Shown: piece after piece, positions 1-4,985 of the stretch
How the letters are laid out: each line of letters opens with the position of its first letter
How positions within the stretch are numbered: position 1 is the stretch's first letter
Assembly (NCBI GenBank): GCA_026992375.1
Contig: JALXAF010000139.1
Span: forward strand, 1-7,499
Direction of reading: 5' to 3'
DNA: 7,499 nt
Source: Anaerolineae bacterium
GTDB lineage: Bacteria; Chloroflexota; Anaerolineae; J102
Translations under genes and position numbers: made by a program
Notes under the pieces: generated by a model
Told to the model about the DNA's origin: nothing
Seen by the model: the letters and a program-made list of their open reading frames with translations, nothing else
The model's database searches: none

Positions 1-34
1 TCCCAAGCTCACTATCTGGTACAAGATGCCCTAG

Positions 35-127
35 TACGCGAAGACCGAAATGATTGTATGGTTTGCTATGATAATGCGCCGCGCCGGATCGCACATCCGG
101 CGCATTTTTTCTGCCCAACCCGCCGGA
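35..127 (+). repeat. 93-bp intergenic repeat, copy 1 (inverted partner at 4654-4746)
   Basis: This stretch aligns without gaps to the reverse complement of 4654-4746, with about 75 of 93 positions identical by hand count. The best blocks are ATGATAATGCGCCG near 64-81 and AACCCGCCGGA at the right end. Differences do not favour third codon positions in any frame, so it looks non-coding. The homology begins right after a TAG at 32-34, and nothing recognisable lies in 1-34. The repeat contains a terminator-like hairpin and ends 12 bp before the inverted repeat that borders the DUF1670 block. Confidence 0.75.
81..110 (+). terminator. Terminator-like hairpin with T-tract
   Basis: GCGCCGGAT (81-89) and ATCCGGCGC (95-103) form a perfect 9-bp stem with loop CGCAC, followed by A and six T (105-110). 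An alternative, longer pairing uses AATGCGCC (73-80) with GGCGCATT (99-106), leaving 81-85 as a bulge. It would terminate transcription entering from the left of the window. It also belongs to a dispersed repeat, so it may be a repeat hairpin that only secondarily acts as a terminator. Confidence 0.55.
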
Positions 128-138
128 ATGCCTTTTCA

Positions 139-167
139 TTCATATGAGATACCGAGGATGATATAAT
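139..167 (+). promoter_or_regulatory. Extended -10 promoter for the DUF1670 pair
   Basis: A perfect TATAAT (162-167) is preceded by TG at 159-160, giving an extended -10. A weak -35, TTCATA (139-144, 4 of 6 match to TTGACA), sits 17 bp upstream and inside the left inverted repeat. A strong ribosome binding site, AGGAGG (194-199), follows 10 nt ahead of the ATG at 210. Confidence 0.7.
140..154 (+). repeat. Left inverted repeat of the DUF1670 block
   Basis: TCATATGAGATACCG is the exact reverse complement of 2051-2065. It includes the palindromic core TCATATGA and overlaps the -35 region of the promoter for the DUF1670 genes, so it could serve both as an element end and as an operator. Confidence 0.7.
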
Positions 168-209
168 TTTTATGTTCACCTCGACTTCATATCAGGAGGA
201 AACCATCAT

Positions 210-1013
210 ATGGATGAAAAAGCAATTGAACGGTTGCAAAATAAGACGCCGGAGGAAGCTATCATTGAGCGCATTGCAGAGGATTTTAATCTGGCTCCCT
301 TTTTGGCGCGAATGCAATTCAACCAGATGCAACGGTATTTCGAGACCTATTTGGGCTTGAAAAGAGATGTTGGCCAGTTGACTTATTTGGCGGTGAGTGG
401 AAAAACGCCGCCAGGGCGCAGCATCCCCGAGAGTGAACGCATTCCGGTGGTGCTGACCCTGCATCATCCAGATGATCTAGAAGCGGCTCGGGAAGGCGTG
501 GGGGCGCTACGCCGACAAAAGCTGCAACGAATCACACAGGAAGCGCGAGAGCAAGGCGCTTTGCTGACGCAGGAGGATTTGAGCTGTTTGCTATGCTCCA
601 GCTTATCCACCATCCGGCGCGACATCGCCCTGCTCCGTGCGCAGGATGTGCTGACGCCGACGCGAGGGCAAATCAAGGATATCGGCCGAGGGGTCAGCCA
701 CAAAGGCTGGATTGTCCGCGACAGGCTCGCGGGCTACACCTTTACGCAAATCAAACAACGGCGGAAACACAGCATCTCCTCCATCAAGCGTTACTGTCAG
801 GATTTTGAGCGGGTGGTGCGTTTGTATCATCAGGGATTGGATGCGCCGTCGATTCGCAGCGCCACAGGACTTTCAGAGGCCCTCATAGGGGAGTATTTGA
901 CCCTTTTCAGCGAGGCGGGCTCGGAGAATCAGCGCATTCAGCAGATAGTCAGCACGCCTCATCCGGCCACAGAGCAGCCAGCCGAGATAAAAAAGGGGGG
1001 CTTGTTGCGATGA
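210..1013 (+). CDS. DUF1670 family protein, first of a pair
   Basis: This 267-residue protein resembles the DUF1670 family (Pfam), whose function is not known to me. The start at 210 is supported by AGGAGG at 194-199. The N-terminal half is helical and charged. Residues about 115-145 (from LLTQEDLSCLL to STIRRDIALL) look like a helix-turn-helix. Then comes a family-like core, TRGQIKDIGRGVSHKG at 151-166, and a second helical unit ending in SIKRYCQDFERV (191-202). The C-terminal tail (about 236-267) is polar and low in order. No catalytic motif, signal peptide or membrane segment is visible. Its stop overlaps the start of a paralogous gene (ATGA, 1010-1013), so the two are probably co-translated and may form a complex. 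DNA or RNA binding is an inference from the HTH-like segments and from the structured region downstream. Confidence 0.85.
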   Translation: MDEKAIERLQNKTPEEAIIERIAEDFNLAPFLARMQFNQMQRYFETYLGLKRDVGQLTYLAVSGKTPPGRSIPESERIPVVLTLHHPDDLEAAREGVGALRRQKLQRITQEAREQGALLTQEDLSCLLCSSLSTIRRDIALLRAQDVLTPTRGQIKDIGRGVSHKGWIVRDRLAGYTFTQIKQRRKHSISSIKRYCQDFERVVRLYHQGLDAPSIRSATGLSEALIGEYLTLFSEAGSENQRIQQIVSTPHPATEQPAEIKKGGLLR

Positions 1014-1849
1014 ACCAGTCACCTCATCGAGATTTGAGCCGGATGCAGAAACGGGACGTGGGCGAAGTGCTCTTGCATCGTTTTTTGAATGAATACGGCT
1101 ATAATCACGGCCCGGTCATCGCTAAAGCCATTGTGCAGGACATCCTGGAGACCATCCAGGCGTTCTATCCAGACCGTTTGCCGCCAAAAACCATCAACTG
1201 GCTGGCTGTGCGCATCGCTCGTAAGGGGCAGCGGAAAGGATTGGACGCCCGCGATTTGGTGGCGGTGCGACTGGTCGTGATTACAGAGGAAGAGATGATT
1301 CTGTTGACGAATAAGAAACTGCGGGCGGCGCGACAAGCCCGGGAGACCTTCAATCGCCAGCGGCTGGTGCGGTGGTGTTTTGAGGCCTATGAGCAAGGAG
1401 GCGTGTTGATGATTCTGGATATGGCCATCCTCACCGGACTCTCAGAGCGTACTGTACGCCGTCTGATTCATAGTTATGAGGAGAAGCACGATCGTGTTGT
1501 GCCTGTCCGGGGGACTGTGCATGACTTGGGACCAACGGTGACGCATAAGGTGGAAGTGGTGCGGCGCTGGCTGCGCCATGAATCGCCAGCAGATATCGCC
1601 AAATCCTTAAATTACTCTCAAGAATCGGTGGACCGCTATCTGGATGATTTCCAGCGGGTGCGTCTGTTGGTTCAGCATTTTCCATTATTGGATATTCCGG
1701 CGCTGGCAAACATCTCGGCCAGCGTTGTCGGCCAATATGTGGCTTTGTTGCGGGAATATGAACCAACGTTGCCATTTTATCAACAGGAGAAAACGTCCAG
1801 GAAGACGACAAACCATGATGAGAAGGAGGCGCCTTTATCGACAAAATAA
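1010..1849 (+). CDS. DUF1670 family protein, second of a pair
   Basis: This 279-residue protein is a divergent paralogue of the preceding one. The shared core aligns over most of the length: VPVRGTVHDLGPTVTHK (164-180) matches TPTRGQIKDIGRGVSHK, SVDRYLDDFQRV (206-217) matches SIKRYCQDFERV, and VVGQYVALL (239-247) matches LIGEYLTLF. Residues about 133-155 (MILDMAILTGLSERTVRRLI) look like a helix-turn-helix. The ATG at 1010 overlaps the upstream TGA, with a G-run at 995-1000 as a possible ribosome binding site; translational coupling is likely. The C-terminal tail (257-279) is Lys/Thr/Glu-rich and looks unstructured. No nuclease, recombinase or polymerase signature is visible. The stop is followed 17 bp later by a strongly folded segment, so this protein could act on that RNA or DNA (inference). 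Confidence 0.85.
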   Translation: MNQSPHRDLSRMQKRDVGEVLLHRFLNEYGYNHGPVIAKAIVQDILETIQAFYPDRLPPKTINWLAVRIARKGQRKGLDARDLVAVRLVVITEEEMILLTNKKLRAARQARETFNRQRLVRWCFEAYEQGGVLMILDMAILTGLSERTVRRLIHSYEEKHDRVVPVRGTVHDLGPTVTHKVEVVRRWLRHESPADIAKSLNYSQESVDRYLDDFQRVRLLVQHFPLLDIPALANISASVVGQYVALLREYEPTLPFYQQEKTSRKTTNHDEKEAPLSTK

Positions 1850-1865
1850 AAAAGAAATATCCCCT

Positions 1866-2040
1866 CTGTCTCGTCGTCGTCGAGCTTGTGGGCAGTGTGG
1901 ACAACGCCTGTCATTCTCGGTGAGCTTATGGTATAGTTTGCAAGTGACGAGACAGCTTTGCTACGCTCAGACGTTGTGGCGTTGTCCAAGTCCTGTGGGC
2001 GGCTGACAAGCCATCCACAGGACGGCACTGTCCACAAGCT
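1866..2040 (+). ncRNA. Candidate structured RNA: three-way junction with pseudoknot
   Basis: Four long pairings fit together. Stem B is 1883-1897 with 2026-2040 (15 bp, one G-U). Stem C is 1898-1908 with 1978-1988 (11 bp, perfect) and stacks directly on B. Hairpin D is 1990-1998 with 2015-2023 (9 bp), extended by 2001-2004 with 2009-2012. The linkers are 0, 1 and 2 nt, so this is a compact three-way junction. CTGTCTCGTC (1866-1875), just outside B, is perfectly complementary to GACGAGACAG (1946-1955) in the loop of C, giving a 10-bp pseudoknot. TGAGC/GCTCA (1921-1925/1965-1969) extends the C arm. It could be the 3' UTR of the DUF1670 mRNA, a separate small RNA, or folded single-stranded DNA at an element end. 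No known RNA family was recognised, and the strand is assigned from the flanking genes. Confidence 0.55.
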
Positions 2041-2050
2041 GGCTGCACAT

Positions 2051-2065
2051 CGGTATCTCATATGA
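2051..2065 (-). repeat. Right inverted repeat of the DUF1670 block
   Basis: CGGTATCTCATATGA is the exact reverse complement of 140-154. With the next base it contains the perfect palindrome CTCATATGAG (2057-2066). It lies 10 nt after the last stem of the folded segment. Confidence 0.7.
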
Positions 2066-2076
2066 GACTATTCGTA

Positions 2077-2116
2077 ATCCGGCTGGATACTGGGAGCTCT
2101 CTGCATCCAGCCGGAT
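2077..2116. repeat. 12-bp perfect hairpin from a dispersed palindromic repeat
   Basis: ATCCGGCTGGAT (2077-2088) and ATCCAGCCGGAT (2105-2116) are perfect reverse complements around a 16-nt loop that contains AGCTCTC. The same words (ATCCAGCCGGATTCG, GAGAGCTCTC) recur at 4623-4650. There is no T-tract, so it reads as a palindromic repeat rather than a terminator. Confidence 0.65.
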
Positions 2117-2185
2117 ATGCAATGCGGCGGGTCTGGCAAAGCCAATGCCCCCTGAAATCCTGTTGAGCCGATAAAATCAGGATAG

Positions 2186-2250
2186 TCTGCGAAAATCTGC
2201 ATAACGCCTCCGGAAGCAACAAACCGGGGGCGTTTTCTTATTCTCGCAGA
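2186..2250 (+). terminator. Intrinsic terminator
   Basis: AACGCCTCCGG (2203-2213) pairs with CCGGGGGCGTT (2224-2234) through 11 bp including one G-U, with a 10-nt loop and then TTTTCTTATTCT. A second arm, TCTGCGA (2186-2192) with TCGCAGA (2244-2250), encloses it. It lies about 350 bp past the DUF1670 genes and 400 bp before the next gene, so it would end a transcript coming through the structured segment. Confidence 0.7.
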
Positions 2251-2281
2251 TGTTTTGAAAATCAGCTTTTTGCGGCTATAC

Positions 2282-2485
2282 TGTTCCGAAAATAGATCTC
2301 ACGCAAAGACGCCAAGGCGCAAAAGGAAAAAATAGATCTCACGCAAAGACGCCAAGGCGCAAAAGGAAAAAGAAGCAAAGAACTCCTTGCGGCTTTTGCG
2401 CCCCTTCGGCCAGGTCCTTCACTCCGTTCAGGACAGGCTCAGGACATGCTTTGCGTGAGCCTTCACGTCATTTCGAGGGAGCGCA
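2282..2485. repeat. Dispersed repeat, left copy, flanking the acyl-CoA synthetase gene
   Basis: It matches 4332-4448 in the same orientation. TGTTCCGAAAAT starts both copies, the 40-bp unit and AGAAGCAAAGAA follow, and both end with a 21-bp identical block (2465-2485 / 4428-4448). It is internally palindromic: CTCACGCAAAG (2338-2348) pairs with CTTTGCGTGAG (2449-2459), and GGCGCAAAA (2356-2364) pairs with TTTTGCGCC (2394-2402). It looks like a non-coding interspersed palindromic repeat. Confidence 0.8.
2291..2370. repeat. Perfect 2 x 40-bp tandem repeat
   Basis: The 40-bp unit starting AATAGATCTCACGCAAAGAC occurs twice without a mismatch at 2291-2330 and 2331-2370. A third copy with two differences lies at 4341-4380. 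The perfect identity points to a recent duplication. Confidence 0.95.
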
Positions 2486-2525
2486 CTTGGGAGATTCCTC
2501 CTCCCTGCGGTCGTCGGAATGACGT
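2465..2525. repeat. REP-like hairpin
   Basis: ACGTCATTTCGA (2465-2476) pairs with TCGGAATGACGT (2514-2525) through 12 bp with one G-U. GGGAG and CTCCC add inner pairing. It resembles the interspersed palindromes with a GTCATT...AATGAC frame seen in many environmental bacterial genomes. The copy at 4428 has only the left half. The remaining sequence up to the next gene (2526-2653) shows nothing beyond a lone TTGACA at 2596-2601 with no good -10 at the right distance. Confidence 0.65.
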
Positions 2526-2653
2526 AACAAGGGATTTTCGTCCGTATCGGCGTGCAGCTGCTCATGTCGCCTGTTCGGGATAACGCAGTACATTTTTGAC
2601 AACAATAGATAGAACCACCCATCTCATCATTTTTGCTCAAGGAGGAGCGTATC

Positions 2654-4225
2654 ATGCTGAACTTGTCCATCCTGTTGGAAGCCAGCGCCCAGGACTACCC
2701 TGGACATGTGGCGGTGATCTTCAATGATAAAAAGATGACTTATGCAGAACTCAACGCCGCCGCCAACATGTTTGCGAACGGGCTTAAGAAGTTGGGGGTG
2801 AAAAAGGGAGACAAGGTGGCGTTGATGATGCCCAACCTGCCCTACTTCCCCATTGCTTACTACGGCATTTTGAAGACGGGGGCGACGGTGGTGCCGTTCA
2901 ATGTGCTGTTCACGGCCAGGGAAGTCGCTTATCACATCGAAGATAGTGATGCGGTGGCATTGGTCGGCTTCTCCATGTTCGGCGAAGCAGCCATGGGAGG
3001 ATTCGAGGAGGTCGAGACCTGCAAACATCTGATCATGGCCAGCGCGGACCCCAGCAAGCCTTTTGCGGGTGATGGCGAGACGGTGTTCGATTTCAATCAA
3101 TTTTTGGGTTTTGGCGGCTCGCCCGTGTTCGACACTGTGCAAACCATGCCCGATGACACTGCAGTCATCCTTTACACCTCGGGCACGACGGGCACGCCCA
3201 AGGGAGCGGAGCTCACCCATAGCAACATGGTGATGAACGCCATTGGTAGCCAGGCGTTGGTGGATGGCGGGCCAAAGGATGTGGCTCTGGCGACGTTGCC
3301 CCTCTTCCACTCGTTTGGACAAACGGTGGTGATGAACATGTCCTTCTATTCGGGAGGCGCAATAACGCTGCTGCCCCGCTTCAAGCCCGACGACGCCTTT
3401 CGCATCATGGAGCGGGACGGCGTGACCATCTTCGCGGGCGTGCCCACTATGTACTGGGCGCTGTACAGTTATCCCCACGCCGAAGATGAATTCGACATGG
3501 AGAAGATCGTCACTAATCTCCACACCGCGGTGTCGGGCGGCGCAGCTCTGCCGGTGGAATTGCTGCGCAATTTCGAGGCCCGCTTCAACGTTCCCATCCT
3601 GGAAGGCTACGGTCTCAGCGAAACTTCGCCCGTGGCCAGCTTCAACGTGCGCTGGAAGGAGCGCAAGCCTGGCTCCATTGGCATTCCCATTTGGGGCGTG
3701 CAGATGGGGCTGGTGGATGAAAACGACAACTTCATCCCCAAACCCACCGAGCCCGGCGAACTCAGCGAGGTTGGCGAGATCGTCATCCGCGGTCATAACG
3801 TGATGAAGGGCTATTACAAGCGCCCGGACGCCACCGCCGAGGTCATGCGCGGCGATTGGTTCCATTCGGGCGACCTGGGCCGCATGGATCACGAAGGCTA
3901 CTTCTTCATCGTGGATCGCAAGAAGGAGATGATCATTCGCGGCGGCTACAACGTCTATCCGCGGGAGATCGAAGAATATCTGATGACCCATCCCAAGGTT
4001 TCGTTGGTGGCGGTGAAGGGCGTGCCGCATCCCACTCTGGGCGAGGAGGTCAAGGCGTACATCGTGCTGAAGCCGGGTGAAACCGCCACGGCCGAGGAGA
4101 TCATCGAATTCGCCAAGCAGGGCGTGGCCGCTTACAAATATCCGCGTCTGGTGGAGTTCCGCTCTGAGCTGCCCATGACCGCCACCGGCAAAATCCTGAA
4201 GCGGGCGTTGGTGGATGAAGAGTGA
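2654..4225 (+). CDS. Long-chain acyl-CoA synthetase (AMP-forming)
   Basis: This 523-residue enzyme belongs to the adenylate-forming (AMP-binding) superfamily. It activates a carboxylic acid, most likely a fatty acid, with ATP and CoA to the acyl-CoA for beta-oxidation or lipid synthesis in the cytoplasm. The family motifs are all present in order: YTSGTTGTPKG (174-184, ATP phosphate-binding loop), GYGLSET (318-324), VDRKKEMIIRGGYNVYP (420-436, hinge region) and TATGKILKR with the catalytic Lys at 513. The length is normal for bacterial FadD/LcfB-type enzymes. The ATG at 2654 follows AAGGAGGAG (2639-2647); an in-frame TTG at 2633 lies before that site and is not the likely start. The chain-length preference cannot be read from sequence, and a medium-chain or aryl acid substrate is possible. 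It is a single-gene unit with its own terminator. Confidence 0.95.
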   Translation: MLNLSILLEASAQDYPGHVAVIFNDKKMTYAELNAAANMFANGLKKLGVKKGDKVALMMPNLPYFPIAYYGILKTGATVVPFNVLFTAREVAYHIEDSDAVALVGFSMFGEAAMGGFEEVETCKHLIMASADPSKPFAGDGETVFDFNQFLGFGGSPVFDTVQTMPDDTAVILYTSGTTGTPKGAELTHSNMVMNAIGSQALVDGGPKDVALATLPLFHSFGQTVVMNMSFYSGGAITLLPRFKPDDAFRIMERDGVTIFAGVPTMYWALYSYPHAEDEFDMEKIVTNLHTAVSGGAALPVELLRNFEARFNVPILEGYGLSETSPVASFNVRWKERKPGSIGIPIWGVQMGLVDENDNFIPKPTEPGELSEVGEIVIRGHNVMKGYYKRPDATAEVMRGDWFHSGDLGRMDHEGYFFIVDRKKEMIIRGGYNVYPREIEEYLMTHPKVSLVAVKGVPHPTLGEEVKAYIVLKPGETATAEEIIEFAKQGVAAYKYPRLVEFRSELPMTATGKILKRALVDEE

Positions 4226-4298
4226 GTTCACGCGAGATGCCTGAAGCGGCCTGAAGCAGCTTCAGCGTCGCTTCCACCTTGATTCATAGCAAAAAATG

Positions 4299-4328
4299 AA
4301 GCCCTGGCAGTTGCTGCCTGGGCTTTTT
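4299..4328 (+). terminator. Intrinsic terminator of the acyl-CoA synthetase gene
   Basis: AAGCCC-T-GGCAG (4299-4310) pairs with CTGCC-T-GGGCTT (4314-4325) around TTG, with one T-T mismatch, and five T end at 4328. An A-run at 4291-4296 precedes the stem, so it could work from both sides. It lies about 75 bp past the stop codon. Confidence 0.85.
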
Positions 4329-4331
4329 GAG

Positions 4332-4448
4332 TGTTCCGAAAATCGATCTCACGCAAAGACGCCAAGGCGCAAAGGGAAAAAGAAGCAAAGAATCCTTGGC
4401 GGTTTTTGCGCCTTTGCGAGAGGCTTTACGTCATTTCGAGGGAGCGCA
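4332..4448. repeat. Dispersed repeat, right copy, flanking the acyl-CoA synthetase gene
   Basis: This is the direct-repeat partner of 2282-2485, with a single copy of the 40-bp unit (4341-4380, two differences). CGCCAAGG pairs with CCTTGGCG (4394-4401) inside it. The start and end blocks match the left copy exactly, but the middle is shorter. Confidence 0.8.
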
Positions 4449-4456
4449 GCGACCGA

Positions 4457-4499
4457 AAGGTACGACGCACTTGAGCCTGCGATAAGTGCGTCGCACCTT
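4457..4499. repeat. 16-bp hairpin repeat
   Basis: AAGGTACGACGCACTT (4457-4472) is the reverse complement of AAGTGCGTCGCACCTT (4484-4499) with a single mismatch, around an 11-nt loop. There is no T-tract. It directly follows the half REP-like unit that ends the preceding repeat. Confidence 0.7.
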
Positions 4500-4505
4500 G
4501 AACCA

Positions 4506-4575
4506 GCCCCGCAGGGGCGCTGTTTCTAGCCGGGGGACTTTATCCCCCGGCGTTGGCGGCGGGCGCGAAGCGCCC
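4506..4575. repeat. Cluster of three GC-rich hairpins
   Basis: The hairpins are GCCCC-GCA-GGGGC (4506-4518), GCCGGGGG/CCCCCGGC with loop ACTTTAT (4529-4551), and GGGCGC-GAA-GCGCCC (4561-4575). This arrangement resembles widespread non-coding GC-hairpin repeats of environmental bacteria. No coding potential is seen. Confidence 0.7.
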
Positions 4576-4610
4576 CGGGCCTATAACCGGATTGTTTTGT
4601 CAATGTTCAT

Positions 4611-4650
4611 CGAATCCGCCCTGAGAGCTCTCTTCATCCAGCCGGATTCG
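4611..4650. repeat. Palindromic unit with GAGAGCTCTC core
   Basis: CGAATCCG near 4611-4618 and CGGATTCG (4643-4650) are complementary and enclose the perfect 10-bp palindrome GAGAGCTCTC (4623-4632). On the minus strand this continues the similarity between the 4654-4746 repeat and the sequence at 2076-2100. Confidence 0.5.
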
Positions 4651-4653
4651 TAA

Positions 4654-4746
4654 TCCGGCGGGTTAAACGGGAAAAGTGCGCCGGATCGCACATCCGGCAC
4701 GGCGCATTATCATGGCAAGCCATACAGTCATTTGGGCCCTCGCGTA
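4654..4746 (-). repeat. 93-bp intergenic repeat, copy 2 (inverted relative to 35-127)
   Basis: Read on the minus strand, this aligns without gaps to 35-127 at about 80 percent identity. It then runs straight into AATCCGGCTGGAT and AGCTCTC, which in the first locus lie on the far side of the DUF1670 block. It includes the hairpin GCCGGAT-CGCAC-ATCCGGC, whose loop reads the same on the plus strand in both loci. The stretch 4747-4911 holds no supported gene, only a 13-bp dyad AACCTGACAGGTT at 4820-4832. Confidence 0.75.
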
Positions 4747-4911
4747 TTTGCAATCGAGGAGTCTCTTCCTCCCTGCCAAGGGATTTTCAGTAACTGCTAA
4801 GGTCGTTTTCGGTTGAACTAACCTGACAGGTTCCTTCGGCAGCCATTTAGCCAATTGTAAAGATGCAGGAAGGGTGATCTGAACCATGCCCCGAAAATTG
4901 TGTGCCGATAT

Positions 4912-4940
4912 TTGTTCAAAATAAAGAAGTGTTTTAAAAT
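4912..4940 (+). promoter_or_regulatory. Promoter of the Fur-family/ATPase operon
   Basis: TTGTTC (4912-4917) and TAAAAT (4935-4940) are 17 bp apart, in an AT-rich stretch just ahead of the regulator gene. The -10 box abuts the operator dyad, so bound repressor would block RNA polymerase. Confidence 0.6.
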
Positions 4941-4954
4941 TAGAGCAATTCTAA
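4940..4954 (+). promoter_or_regulatory. PerR/Fur-box-like operator
   Basis: TTAGAGCAATTCTAA is a 7-1-7 dyad that agrees with the PerR box TTATAATNATTATAA at 10 or 11 of 14 positions. A weaker second dyad, with core GAATAATTC, is at 4957-4971, its centre 17 bp away. Both lie between the -10 and the start codon, which fits autorepression by the encoded Fur-family protein. Confidence 0.6.
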
Positions 4955-4985
4955 ACAAGGAATAATTCTACATCTTGAGGCCGTC

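Larger units (their letters stand above)
140..2065 (+). mobile_element. Candidate 1.9-kb element: DUF1670 gene pair plus structured RNA, bounded by inverted repeats
   Basis: The outer borders are a perfect 15-bp inverted repeat: TCATATGAGATACCG at 140-154 and its reverse complement at 2051-2065. Inside lie a promoter, two overlapping DUF1670 genes and a heavily folded segment, with little spare DNA. The flanks at 35-127 and 2070-2100 resemble, in the same order and orientation, the two neighbouring parts of the minus-strand locus around 4625-4746, where they are contiguous. That is what an occupied and an empty site would look like. No clear target-site duplication and no known transposase motif were found. 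The repeats could instead be operators for the DUF1670 proteins. Confidence 0.45.

Noticed and set aside
1..34. Possible tail of an upstream gene: a frame from base 2 ends in TAG at 32-34, just before the 93-bp repeat begins.
   Set aside because: Only ten codons are visible with no recognisable motif; another frame is also open to 147. The position of the stop is suggestive but not enough.
140..2065. Classical insertion sequence.
   Set aside because: No DDE, HUH, serine or tyrosine recombinase motif and no clear target duplication, so it is only reported as a candidate element of unknown type.
2291..2370. Start of a CRISPR array.
   Set aside because: The two 40-bp copies abut with no spacer, and the third copy is 2 kb away.
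2596..2630. Promoter with perfect TTGACA (2596-2601) for the acyl-CoA synthetase.
   Set aside because: No acceptable -10 lies 16-18 bp downstream; the match may be chance.
2633..2653. TTG start at 2633 for the acyl-CoA synthetase.
   Set aside because: It would put the strong ribosome binding site inside the gene; ATG 2654 has correct spacing and matches the usual N-terminus of the family.
2627..4231. A long minus-strand reading frame opposite the acyl-CoA synthetase.
   Set aside because: It is a His-rich shadow of a gene with all expected enzyme motifs on the plus strand.
4663..4887. A 74-codon minus-strand reading frame.
   Set aside because: Its 3' half lies in the dispersed 93-bp repeat, whose copies differ without codon bias; no good ribosome binding site and no known domain.
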